In this document: positions 45,513 through 57,085 of the stretch, piece by piece
Layout of the letters: every line of letters begins with the position of its first letter
How positions within the stretch are numbered: position 1 is the first letter of the stretch
Source: Amaranthus tricolor
Taxonomy: Eukaryota; Streptophyta; Magnoliopsida; Caryophyllales; Amaranthaceae
DNA: 64,000 bases
Direction: 5' to 3'
Assembly (NCBI RefSeq): GCF_026212465.1
Contig: NC_080058.1
Location: forward strand, 11,286,289 to 11,350,288
Translations under genes and position numbers: made by a program
Notes under the pieces: generated by a model
Seen by the model: only the letters and a program-made list of their open reading frames with translations
Told to the model about the DNA's origin: nothing
Database searches by the model: none

Positions 45513-48500
45513 TTTAGGCTTTAAAAAAGTTGTCACGATTCCCAGCAAGCGATGCATGTTGCCGGCGAAGTGACACTTGTAACTTCTTTTTTTTTTTTGG
45601 GTTAGAATCACTTGTATGAATTGTTGTAAATTTTTTTATTGTTTTACAAATATTTAGCGACTTTGCTGAGAAGCTACAACATCCAGATGTGAAACTTGAT
45701 TGGGTTGTCAATGATGACAGTGCAGACTGTTGAAATAATCTTGATATTTTCACTGGACAGTATTAAGGGAGCGATGACATCTCTATAAGTTATTTAATGT
45801 TTGTTAGCTCGTTCTTATGATCCTTAACTATAGTAAATCTAAAAGTAGGAATAAATAAAATTATTTATTTTTAATTTGAATTTAAGTTTGGTAGGAAATT
45901 ATTGAAATTTGGTTGTATACATCAAATCATGCTTCATTGCAAATTGCTTGTACAAAAATGTCTAATTTTTTTACATCATTTATTAATTACTTTTATTTTA
46001 TATTTTAATAAAAGTATAGTTAAGTGCGATTTTGTATAATTCGCTTGAATGTAAATTTTAAAGATTTGAACTTTTTATAATTCTTAATCAAGCATATTTA
46101 GAGATATTTAAAGTTAAAATCGTACATTGATATTTGTGCAAAATCAAATGAGACATTTGATTTAAATAAGAGGAGTAGTACTTCTTCCGTTTTGAAATAA
46201 TTGTTATATTACGGATTTTAATAGTATTTATCATTCAAACTTATTTCATTTCTTGCAGCTAATATATAAGAAAAATTATAGTCAAGCTAGATCATGTTTG
46301 AATCGTTTAATCATATAATTTTATAACATTAACTTGATAAAATTTCAATAAAAAAATAATTAAATTAGCTCATTAAATTATGTACAATGTCAAATATAAC
46401 AAGTATAATATTATAGACTATGTATTTCACCCGTTCCAAAATACTTGCACCATTTGACTTTTCATGCACTTCAATATAATAATTTAATCCTTAATATCTC
46501 TAATTATAAATAATAAAAAATTATAAAAATTCGATATTAATAATCTTTGTATTGAGATACTCAGTGTGTATTGTGTTGGCTTGGGGTGGAGGATAGGGAT
46601 CACCTTTTTCATGGATGTCGCTTCATTCAGGAGGTCTATCATTATATCTATCGTCATATTCTCTTTCCTTAGGTTTCTTCTTTTAAGAATGAGGTGCATT
46701 TGATAAGTAAGTTGTGCAAGAGGAAGTTCTCCAAAGCTAGTGTCTCTGTTATGGTTTAGACTGGGATATTATACCAAACTTGGCTCCAAAGGAATGCCTC
46801 CAAAGGAATGCCAAGATCTTTGAAGTGAAAGTCTTATCGGCTCGGCATGTGGCTAACTCTATCAGTTTTTATGTTGCTTATAGACTTAAGGATGATAGTA
46901 AAGATAGCCTTATTATATAATTTGGCTTCCTTGGTTTTCGTTTGTTTTGTCTTTCTTGTGGTCGATTTGTTTTGTTTGTTGCCTTTCTTTTGTGTTTTGG
47001 GTGACGTTTTCTTTCTTTTATAGCTTATGTTATAAAAAGATTTTTTGGGTTAATATATCCTCTTAATTGTAAAATTTTTTTTTTCTATTGAGACGAATCA
47101 AACAGATCATATTTGACTATGTCTTAACTTATAAATTAAAAATAAATCACAAATTTATAATGATAAATAAATATAGTAGTACATTATCTTATAATGTAGC
47201 AAATAATATTTAACATATGAAGTATTTATATTAAGATTATGAAGTGCTAGCTAGCTAGTGAAAGTACATGGAGTACTTGAGTTTGCAATAATTTCTTCCT
47301 TTAGAATAAATGCATGAAAGGTGGATCGATACAATTGGTACACAGTACACACTACAATACATGTATATACTTTTTATTCAGAATTTTTTAAATTAATGTC
47401 TAGACAAGCAAATTCAATATTTCATGAAATATCTTGAACATTGTAAACTAAAATTGAATTATATTTTGAGAATCTTCTTGGCTTGTGTGAACTTAGAAAA
47501 TTTAAATTTGTTGTAGTTATGTGTATTAATTAACTAATTGGACACGAGGTTTTAATTTTTTTGTGAATAAACTATTACTGCAACGAACCGAAAATATAGG
47601 AAAATACTAACTGTTTTTACACTTCGTCTTATATTATAAAAAAAGACCATATAATTAGTCATTTTTTAATTAATTATTTTAAAGATAATATAAAAAAGAA
47701 AATTAATTTTAACTTTTGCTATAGGTAGAGGCGGAGCAAAGATTTTAAATGCCTTATTTATTTTTGCATTTTTTTTAAAATGCGGTCCTTGATTATATTA
47801 AAAGATAAAAAATTTTCTTCTTTTTGAAGAAAAAATATATTGTAACATTAGATTACTTTAAATATAAAGAAGATTTACGAACAATTTACTTAAAAAATGT
47901 TACTCGAAACCAAACCTGAATAACACCATTTAATATTTAAGGCCCCTTATTTCGAGAGGCCTTAGGCAATCGGCTACCTGGAATGCTCTAAGAACCGCCC
48001 ATAGCTAAGGTTATTGGTAAACGAAAACCACAACAAGTTAAATGAACCAATAAATGATATTATTCATTGTTAATCGATAGTTTAGATTATTGTAAAATGT
48101 TGAATTATTAAAAGTACTTTTCCCAGACTATAATATATGAGTCAGTTTAATAGAGAAAGTCTCACTATAAGATTGAAATTATTATTGCACAAACTAATTT
48201 TCTTTATAATTACCCAAATTGTAATTTTTGTTTTTTAAATTAATGGGGTGTTTAACCTAACTTGGTTTTAAGACTTCTCCTCAATTGAACAACACTTACT
48301 TTAGCCAGACAATAAAAATTTAAAAAACTATTTCTGCTTCCTATAAAACCAAAAGTAGTTTAAATTTAGGGATGGTCAAAAGAGATCTAAAATTCTGAAA
48401 CTGTATTTTTTGGGAATGATTTTCCCGCTTAATGACCACAGATTGTTCGTAGTCCAACAAAATGACTCAATGCCCACCTAAAGCAATGTTTTTCTCCCCA

Positions 48501-48908
48501 AGAGTTTTCTAACACCACGTACACTATTCTACCAATTATCTTTCACTTTATACATAAAATGATTTTAGATATTATAAATGCAACTCATTTTATATACTCC
48601 TACTTTACTAGTAATATTCCATATGGGTTTTACATAAATATTAAGAAAAGGTTATGGAGACCACTAGAATGATAGTGAATAGATATAATTACACAAAAGT
48701 AATTAAACCAAAAATAAACAAAAGGAGACTTTAGTAACGGTAAAATGGGAAAAAACTATTACTTAAATAGAAAATGAGACATTAATAGTAAACTAACATA
48801 ATATAAAGATAAGACATTAATAATGTATTGGAGGGAGTACAACTTTAAAAGAAAATAAATGATACTAATAACATTTTCACTTTATGTATGTCTATGACAA
48901 AAACATCG
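45513..48908. other. Gene-free AT-rich stretch with decayed repeats
   Basis: At about 45653-45733 an exon-like piece (DFAEKLQHPDVKLDWVVNDD) follows a polypyrimidine tract and TTTAG; no gene could be assigned. At about 46740-46925 the plus strand gives pieces resembling a LINE C-terminus (KIFEVKVLSARHVANSISFY, VAYRLKDDSK). At 46430 and 47095 there are Stowaway-like MITE remnants. At about 47715-48000 lies a repeat with AGGCGGAGC and GAACCGCCCATAG ends. At 48816-48840 there is a TGGAGGGAGTA end of another Stowaway-like remnant. Confidence 0.45.
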
Positions 48909-49675
48909 TGTTAGAAATATTTCAAAAATTTTTTTAAGTGTGTTATTAATTAATGCATTTTAGTATTTGTTATGATTGGTGTGACTTGAGTGCACATTTG
49001 GTGTGTACACTCATGTGGTGACTCTTGGGATGGAATCCCATAAGTTTGTCATGAATGGGTGTATTAAGATGAGTCTTAATATTTGTGGTTTATGATGATG
49101 ATTAAGGTATGAATTAATGAGTTAATCAAGGGAGTTATGAGACTTAATGAAGAAGTGCAAAGATTTAGTTCAAGATGCTCTACAATGTAAAGTCGAGCAA
49201 CTCTGTCAGAAGCCCTCTGAAGTGCCGCTCGACCGAGCGAGCTTCAGAATGGGTCGAGCGAGCAGACAGAATGCAACCAGATGCTTCCTGTAGTCCGCTC
49301 GACCAGGCCGCTCGACCGAGCGAGCCTCTGCTTTGGTCGAGCGATGTCTCTGATGCTCCTAGGATGCTGTTTTTGACTCTTCAAGTGCTTGGAGATGTTT
49401 CATTATCATTTATTCATTGCTTTAATATACTTAATGTTACTTAGTGTGATCTCTCCTATAAATAGAGAGCTCTCATTGTAATGAAAAACATCTACAAAAT
49501 ACACCCCAAGCCAAACACTAGCTTATATCTCTTCTCTATTGTAATTCTCCATATTTTTGAGAGTTCTTTGAACTCCTTTGATAATACAAGAGATACTTCA
49601 CACCGGAGGATGTAGCCTAAGTTGGGTGAACCTCGTTAAATTTTGTGTCGTTTTATTGCATTATTTTCTCCTACA
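48909..49675 (+). mobile_element. Solo LTR, Ty1/copia type
   Basis: It starts TGTTAGAAATATTTC and ends TTTTCTCCTACA, and is flanked by AACATCG on both sides (48902-48908 and 49676-49682); the duplication may be 5 bp with chance extension. A TATA box CTATAAATAGAG lies at about 49456. The 3' part (GGAGGATGTAGCCTAAGTTG, GTGAACCTCGTTAAATTTTG) is typical of copia R/U5 regions. There is no internal sequence, so this is an LTR left by recombination. A GC-rich palindrome array lies at 49193-49345, upstream of the TATA box. Confidence 0.82.
49193..49345 (+). repeat. GCTCGACCGAGCGAGC palindrome array in solo LTR
   Basis: CCGCTCGACCGAGCGAGC appears twice, with shorter related forms GGTCGAGCGAGC, CCGCTCGACCAGG, GGTCGAGCGATG and GTCGAGCAAC. 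The units face both ways and can pair with each other. The array lies about 110-260 bp upstream of the LTR TATA box. Confidence 0.8.
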
Positions 49676-49682
49676 AACATCG

Positions 49683-50306
49683 ATATCATTGATAGCGTAA
49701 TTTGTTTGTCACTAAACTTTATACACTCGATCTTGACAATATTGGAGTTTGAAACACATTGTTTGAACTCTAATACATCGTCGTTTTCAGTATTAATTAA
49801 TTTCGATACCTTATTAAAGAAGGTTACCGTAAAATCAATAATCTCATAAAAGTTTAAGGGTTATTTACATAGTTGAATTTGTATACGTATATGAATAATA
49901 AGTAAAATATTAAAGAAATAATAAATATTACATTGAAAGATCGAGTAAAAATTACTTAAAATATAATGATAATAGAAAAAATGTAGATATAAAAAAAAAG
50001 TGACATACACTCCATCTTCTAGACTTATATAATATAAAGAGACATTTTACATGGTAGCAACGAACTTTTGTGAGCAATTTCACAAAGTAGCATTGTACTT
50101 TTGAAATTTAAGCTGTAGTAACATTGATGCTCAAAAAACGCTTAATTATACGTTAAGTTGTGAAATTTTATTTTTACCCTTTTTTCTTCATCCATCTTCT
50201 CCATCTTCATCCATCTTTCTTCTTTTTCCATCTTCATTCATTTTGAATGTACGATACCATGAACAAATCTTTATCTTCCAACCATAGATCTTCTCAAGAA
50301 GCAACC
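49683..50306. other. Short gene-free stretch left of the copia element
   Basis: A CT-rich leader (about 50185-50245) is followed by an ATG at about 50260 reading MNKSLSSNHRSSQEAT, just where the copia element begins. With the PPR-like piece on the other side of the element (56326-56438), this could be the first part of an interrupted gene. That link is speculative. Confidence 0.35.
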
Positions 50307-51230
50307 TTATTATAAACTAATAATGCAAAATACAAATTACAATTGGGAATTTTTATTTTCCCTTTGTTAATGGCTAAATAAAACTTACAAAATACACTAA
50401 GAATTAACTTGAAGATTATCTTTGAAATGACAACCGTTACCCGAAAACTTGATACTTGTTGTAGGTGTGTAATCACTTTCCTTTTGTGACATTTCCCCCA
50501 CAAAGGTACTTGGATTTTGAATTGAAAATTCACAACGAGATTCAAACAACACAACACAACCTTAATACTTAGGGTATGTCACTTAAAAACTTGTGTTTGA
50601 TGAATTATAAGCTTTGGAAGTTCTAACAAAAGTTAATTAGTCTCTGGAAAGAACACAAGTAAAAGAGAAAGAGCAAGAATGAGAATTCAGAAATTAGGTG
50701 TGGTGAACATTCTTCCTCATGCCCCTATTTATACTACTCCAAGTATAGCTAAGGGTCATGGCATATTCAATCACTCATTGATGACCAATATTAATGGTCT
50801 CCAAACAATACCATTAACAAGGTATTCAGGAGCATTATTCCTCTCAATTAGTCCTTTGAAACTCCAAAAATAATATGGAATAAGTAAGGGAATCTAATGC
50901 AATCAACTCAAAGGAAACGCAAAGACTCAACGGCCATATCAGAACAAAAAGACGAGTCGACATTTGCTCTATTCCTAGGAAAGCCGACTCGGCTTTTCCT
51001 GCTGACAAAATCAATTTTCCAGAACCTAAAGCCGAGTCGGCTTTAGGCCCGAATCCAAGAAAGCCGAGTCGGCTTTTCTTGCGGACTCGGTTTTCCAATT
51101 TTTCTTTTGTCCTATCCTTTGAACCCTTTTTGGACTTTGTATTTAATACATATTGTCCCACTACTATTTGTAGTAGTTGGTGATTATATACTTAGGATAA
51201 TTATACGCTAAATGTTCAACAAAACTTTCT
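50307..51230 (-). repeat. 3' LTR of the copia element (left copy)
   Basis: It matches 55382-56319 along its length (for example GGCATATTCAATCACTCATTGATG and AAGCCGACTCGGC blocks), and the TATA box TATAAATA is on the minus strand at 50726-50733. It carries one more AAGCCGAGTCGGCTT motif than the other copy. The outer border is uncertain by about 10 bp. Confidence 0.82.
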
Positions 51231-51829
51231 TGAAAACTTTTATAATTTCAAAACAAAACAAATTTTATAATAAGCCTCATTAGAGTATAATAAGCTTCTT
51301 TCTCAATTACAAAACAAATTTTATAATTTTATTTCATGCATCAACGCTAATATCCCTACGGATTGAATTAACGCCTAGTACGACACACTTCACAAGTGAT
51401 TGAGCCAGAATTGATATCCATTGGGATTTGAATCAAATGACCCTTCCAACCACTTGAAAATGAAGTACACATAAAACCAATAACACAAAGTCATTAACCT
51501 GACACATTATAAGGCCGTGTCCGTATCTTATTCATAAGTTTATCATAGTAGGAATGCCAATCTTGACTACTTGAAGCGGCCACACTTCAAAATTATATAG
51601 GTAGGTTTTCATTACGTATAAAACATATCCCCGTGAAACGGATACAACACCAAGATCTCTTCAACCCTTGATCTTGAGAACTTTCAATGGACGACTATCT
51701 TGTTCATCACGGTCCAAGGCAGCGACGGTCATTAGAACTTGTTGCTTACAAAAATAAAAAATAATTTTACCACATTGAATTCAAAACACTATGTTACTCA
51801 TGTGTAAATTGGGCTTTTCCAAATGACCT

Positions 51830-53160
51830 TTATCGACATAACCTGATTGCAATTGATGCTTGTTCAATTGAATCCCTACTCTTGGCTTTCGTAAAAGAAT
51901 CAACCACATTGAACTTAGTGTTCACATAGTCAAAAGTTATGACCCCATTAGTGATAAGTCCTTGCACTTGACTGTGCCTAAGAGCAATATGACGAGACTT
52001 ACCATTATGCACTTGACTGTAAGCCCTACCTAAAGCCATCATGCAATTCGCATGAATTGCCACTGGTGAAATTAGCTTAGGTAACAAAGGTATCTCAAAC
52101 ATAAGATTCCTCAAACACTCCGCTTCACTAGATGCTAAGGTTAGAGCTATGAATTTCGATGACATAGTAGAATCAGTTATACATGTTTGTTTCTTAGAGG
52201 ACCATGAGATGGCACCTCCCCCATAAACAAACACCAAAACACTAGTAGAAGAATTATCCTCTTCATTAGTGATCCAACTAGCATCAGAAGAACCTTCCAA
52301 AAAATAGAAGGTTCATCGCTATACGCTATACCATAATCCTTAGTACGCAACAAGTATCTTAATACTCTCCTTATCGCCATCCAATGATGGGAACCTGGGT
52401 TGCTTGTAAATCTACTAAGTTTACCAGCCACAAAAGCTATGTCTGGCCTTGTACAGGTCATGACATACATCAAAGATCCAATAACCTTTGAATACTCCAA
52501 TTGTGAAATTGGTTGACCGGTATGTTTGGCAAATTTCATACCTGGTTTCATGGGAGTAGAGACCGGTGCCTTATCAAGCATGCTAAACCGCTTAAGTATT
52601 TTCTCAATATGGTGAGATTGACTTAGCTTGATATGGTTACCTTGTCTTATGATCTTAATACCTAAGATCACATCGGCCTCCCCTATATCCTTCATTTGAA
52701 AGGACCTAGACAAAAAGTCTTTTGTCTCTTGAACTTATACTAAACTAGTACCAAAGATGAGCATGTCATCTACATATAGACAAATGATAACCCCATCATC
52801 ATGGCTATCAAATTTGCTATAAACGCACTTATCGGATTGATTCAATTTGAATCCCAAGGACAAAATTGTTTCATCAAACTTTTGATGTCATTGCTTAGGT
52901 GCTTGTTTAAGTCCATATAAAGATTCAACAAGTTTACACACCTTTTGCTCTTGTCCTTCCAAAACAAACCCAGGTTGTTTCATATAAACTTCCTCATCTA
53001 ATTCCCCATATAAAAATGCAGTTTTAACATCCATTTGATAGATCTCTAGATGATAAGTTGTACCTAAAGCTATCAATAACCAAATAGTAGTTATTCTTGC
53101 AACTGGTGCATATGTATTAAAATGATGGATACCAAGCTTTTGTCCAAAGCCTTGTGCCAA
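51830..53160 (-). pseudogene. Copia reverse transcriptase and RNase H
   Basis: RT is spread over 53160-52888 (FNTYAPVARITTI, QMDVKTAFLYGELDEEVYMK), a short stop-ridden stretch with ICLYVDDMLIFG (about 52785), and 52713-52390 (VILGIKIIRQGN, YSKVIGSLMYVMTCTRPDIA). RNase H lies in a third frame, 52300-51830 ([46 protein letters not shown]). Catalytic YVDD is present, but stops and frameshifts prevent a product. Confidence 0.87.
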
Positions 53161-53259
53161 TAATTAGGCCTTGAACTTGTCAATAGTACCATCAATCTTC
53201 ATTTTCTTTCGAAAAATCCACTTGCAACCTATTGGTTTACAAGTAGGAGGAAGATCCAC

Positions 53260-54431
53260 CTACACCCAAGTGTTATTTTCTATGATGGATTGCATCTCAT
53301 CATCAATAGCCTCTTTCCAAAAAGCACTATCATGTGATGCCATAGAATCACTATAAGTCAATGGGTCACCTTCCACATTGTATAGATATGGAACACTAGA
53401 AGAAATTTCGCTTCTGGTACCTTCAACCAAATAAACTTCGAAATTCGGTCCAAAGCTTATAGCTTTCCGTTGTCTCTTACTCCGTTTAGGAATAAGATCA
53501 ACACCTTGTAGATTATGGTTTTTCCTTTCCGCCACACCATTTGATTGTGGTGCGTATCTAGCGGTTGTTTCATGTATAATACCCATTGAATTAAAGTAAT
53601 TTGGATCATAATATTCACCTCCTTTATCGGTTCTCAACCTTTTAAGTTTACTGTCAATTTGTAATTCTACTTCAATTTTGTAAATCTTAAAATAATTAAG
53701 AGCCTTATCTTTTGTATGTAAAAGGTATACATAGCAAAACTTGAAAAAGTCATCAATAAAAGTTATGATATATTTCTTATTTCCTAATGATGGTGTACTA
53801 TGAAAGTCACAAAGATCACTATGTATTAATTCCAAATTTTGGATTTACATTCAATACTTTTAAATGGTGTCCTTGTGATCTTATTTAACATGCACATTTT
53901 GCAATTTTCGGACATTTTACTGCACATAGGAATCAAATCATGTTTAGACATGAAAGCAGTTTTATCAAAATTAACATGTCCTAGTCTAACATGCCGCAAA
54001 TAATGCAAATCAACTTTTTTATTCATAGGTGAAGTTTCAACATTACAAATGACATCTTTATTCAAATCCAAAGACAACTTAAAAAGACTATAACAAAGAT
54101 ACGCACATCCTAGAAACAAGTTATTCTTAGAGATAATACACCTATCGACTTCAAATACTAATTTGTAGCCCAATTGATTCAAGATCGGACCCGAGACAAG
54201 ATTTCTACTAATTTCGGGTGCATAGTAAACATCCCTTAAAACCAAGAGATTCCCCGAAGTGAATAATAGCTCAACTTGTCCTTTGCCTTGGACCATGATA
54301 GGTGCGTTATTTCCCATAAAGAGATGCTCCACATCAACTACCTTATGTAAGGTTTTGAACCATCTTGTAGAATTACATACATGTCTCGAAGCCCCCGAAT
54401 CTATCCACCAAGACAAAGTATCATCCTGCAT
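53260..54431 (-). pseudogene. Copia protease and integrase region, with deletion
   Basis: The protease site is LSWWIDSGASRHVCNS at the start of the 54431-53826 frame, followed by the GAG-pre-integrase domain (LRHVRLGHVNFDKTAF, CKMCMLNKITRTPF). After a frameshift near 53830, the integrase core continues in 53835-53260 (ELIHSDLCDF, FIDDFFKFCYVYLL, LRTDKGGEYYDPNYF, GVAERKN). Directly after AERKN the sequence jumps to the integrase C-terminal tail (QGVDLIPKRSKRQRK), so the last catalytic Glu region and much of the C-terminus are shortened by a deletion. Not functional. Confidence 0.85.
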
Positions 54432-55357
54432 AACATTAAGTTAGTATTTATTGAAGAAATATTCAAAGAAGAATTTTTAATCAAAATTGCATGATTACCT
54501 TGAGTAGAAGAGTCCTTGCTTGTAGAAGCTTGACCACTACCCTTTACTTTCTTTTGCTTATTTTTGAATACAAATAAATTTTTCTTTCGGTGTCCGGGCT
54601 TGCCACATTCCCAACATTCCTTTTCGCCGGCATTAGGACTAGTGGCCTTCCCCTTTAAAGATTCAGTTTTCTTTCTTTTCTCACCGGAATGGGATGGTTC
54701 ACCTTTCGCAACCATGTTGATTGTACCGACATTAGGATTTTCATCCTTCCGATTCTCTTAAATTCTTATGCTAAACTCAACAACTATGTGTTGTCCAAGA
54801 TCGGAGAGTGTAATCTCCTCTCTTTTATGCTTTAAAGCATGTCTAATATCCCTCCAAGAAAGAGGCAATTTGTCTATAATGCTTGAAACAATAAACACCT
54901 CATCCATTTCAATTTTATGAAGTTTCATATTAGCATGCATTCTTTATAATTCATGAAATTGATCAATTACGATGCGATTTTCAACCATCTTATAAGAAGT
55001 AAAGTTACTTACAAGAAATTTCTTGGAGCTAGCATCCTCCTCCAAGTATTTGTTCTCCAAAGTATCCCGTAATTCCTTGGCGGACTTATGGTATTGGTAG
55101 ATATCAAAGAGTGAATCTTGCATCCCATGGGGAATGTGACCCCGCCAAATGAAATCATCATTTTCCCATTTACTTTTTTTCCTTGATTGCTCAAGAGTTT
55201 CATTTTCCGCCTCCTCTAATGTGGGGATACTTATCACGTAAGCCACGTTCAAAGTAGTTAAGAGGATCATCATCTTCTTTTGCCAACGTTGAAAATCGAC
55301 ACCAACAAACTTATCTAGCTTAGTGAAATTAGAAGTAAGTTCTTTGATGCTTGCCAT
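54401..55357 (-). pseudogene. Copia Gag
   Basis: The ATG at 55357 begins MASIKELTSNFTKLDKFVGV. The frame holds the usual copia Gag core (FQRWQKKMMILLTTLNVAYV, SAKELRDTLENKYLEEDASS) and a CCHC-type knuckle CWECGKPGHRKKN. In the knuckle the last Cys position is replaced (CWECGKPGHRKKNLF). Two in-frame stops (near 54944 and 54758) interrupt an otherwise single frame. Gag forms the particle that packages element RNA. Confidence 0.85.
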
Positions 55358-55381
55358 CCCGAAGAAGAATATCACAAAAGA

Positions 55382-56319
55382 TTATTATTAACTGAGAATG
55401 CAAAATACAAATAACAATTGGAAATTTGTATTTTTCCTTTGTTGATGGCTAAATAAAACTTACAAAATACACTAAGAATTAACTTGAAGATTATCTCTGT
55501 AACGACAACCGTTACCCAGAAACTTGATACTTGTTGTAGGCGTGTAATCACTTTCCTTTTGTGATATTTTCCCCACAAAGGTACTTGGGTTTTGAATTGG
55601 AAATTCACAACGAGATACAAATAACACAACACACCCTTAGTACTTAGGGTATGTCACTTAACAACAAGTGTTTGATGAATTATAAGCTTTGGAAGTTCTA
55701 ACAAAAGTTAATTACTCTCTTGAAAGAACACAAGTGAAAGAGAAAGAGTAAGAATGAAAATTCAGAAATTAGATGTAGTGAACATTCTTCCTCAATCCCC
55801 TATTTATATTACTCCAAGTATAGTTAAGGGTCATGGCATATTCAATCACCCATTGATGACCAATATTAATGGTCTCCAAACAATACCATTAACAAGGTAT
55901 TCATAAGCATCATTCCTCCCAATTACATCTTTGTAACTCCAGAAATAATATGGAATAAGTAAGGAAATCTAATGCAATCAACTCAAAGTAAACGTAAAAA
56001 CTCAATGGTCAAATCATAACAAAAAGCCGAGTCGCCTTTTTCCTTTTTCCTAGGAAAGCCGAGTCGCCTTTTCCTTTTTCCTAGGAAAGCCGACTTGGCT
56101 TTTTCTGTTGACAAAATCAATTTCGGCTTTAGGCCCTAATCCAAGAAAGCCGAGTCGGCTTTTCTTGCTGACTCGGTTTTCCAATATTTCTTTTGTTTTA
56201 TCCTTTGAACCGCTTTTGGACTTTGTATTTAATACATATTGTCCCACTACTTTTTGTAGTACTTGATGATTATATATACTTAAAATTATTATACACTAAA
56301 TGTTCAACAAAACTTTCTC
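55382..56319 (-). repeat. 5' LTR of the copia element (right copy)
   Basis: It is the partner of 50307-51230. The TATA box (TATAAATA, minus strand) is at 55801-55808. The palindrome array at 56026-56190 lies upstream of it, in U3. It differs from the left copy by a local duplication of an AGTCGCCTTTTTCC segment and a small deletion, so the two LTRs diverged after insertion. Confidence 0.82.
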
Positions 56320-56325
56320 TTCAAC

Positions 56326-56438
56326 AATATTGGGGTTGTTGGTCTTTTCCCTGATTCTTACTCCTTCCCATTTGTTCTTAAGGCTGTGGGTCATGGTTCG
56401 GATTTTAATGCCGGAAAAAAGATTTATGACAGACTATA
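56326..56438 (+). pseudogene. PPR-protein fragment
   Basis: In one frame this reads LFPDSYSFPFVLKAVGHGSD and then NAGKKIYDRL before TAA. That is the classic PDxYSFPFVLKA stretch of plant PPR proteins (PLS/E class). It directly abuts the copia element and has no start, so it is a remnant of a PPR gene. About 38 codons are visible. PPR proteins act in organelle RNA processing. Confidence 0.6.
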
Positions 56439-57085
56439 AAATGTGTTTTTTTTTTAGTTTTGTTGATTTGTAAGTTTGAATTTATTAGTTTTGTGAATTG
56501 CTACTAATTTGTTATGATTCATAACAGATTTAATAACCTTTCTTTCAAGGTTGCTAATGAAACATCTTTGATTATTAACATGATGATTTCAAATTTGCTA
56601 GTTTTTAGGAAGTCAAAATTTAACGATTGTAAGTTGTACGGTCAATGTTTTTTCATGTTCATTCATATCATATTTTGTAAAAATTTGCAATGAAAGTTGT
56701 TATTTTTTGTATTACAGTTGTCGATGATTGAGCTACTTAACTCGATTATTTTTTGTAAAAATTTATTGAGTTTGCCATAAAAAACCTCTGAGGCTTATTT
56801 CCTCTTACTATAAAAGAACTTTTAACAGCAAATTTAAATTTATATAGTACTTTATCTATCTTTATTTTGTACAAATTTCTACTTTAATTTGTCTTATTAA
56901 TTTATTTAGCACAATTGCTTAAAAAGTACTTCCTCTTTTTTTTAATAAATTTTTTTTCAATCAATTATATTCCGAGTTATTCACAACTAAAAATTATATA
57001 AATTTGATGTTATAAAAATATGCGTTGAGACGAATAAAATAAGATCCTACATGGTTATGTTTTTTCTCGTATAGTAGCTGTAATT
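56439..57085. other. Gene-free AT-rich stretch
   Basis: No gene is seen. About 56985-57050 (GCGTTGAGACGAATAAAATA) is another remnant of the Stowaway-like family seen at 27470 and 47095. Confidence 0.45.

Larger units (their letters stand above)
50307..56319 (-). mobile_element. Ty1/copia retrotransposon, degenerate, with both LTRs
   Basis: Two long direct repeats (about 50307-51230 and 55382-56319) flank a pol region on the minus strand in the order Gag, protease, integrase, RT, RNase H, which is the Ty1/copia order. There are several in-frame stops and frameshifts and a deletion in integrase. LTR ends are approximate: the internal TGTTGAACATTTAG fits an LTR start at 56309, but the shared sequence runs about 10 bp further on both copies. 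No sure target duplication was found. Confidence 0.9.

Noticed and set aside
45653..45733. Exon-like piece DFAEKLQHPDVKLDWVVNDD after a splice-acceptor-like tract
   Set aside because: No partner exon or homologue could be identified; kept only as a remark in the intergenic entry.
49175..49444. 89-aa plus-strand frame through the GCTCGACC array
   Set aside because: It lies in the U3 of a solo LTR and reads through a palindromic repeat, so it is not a gene.
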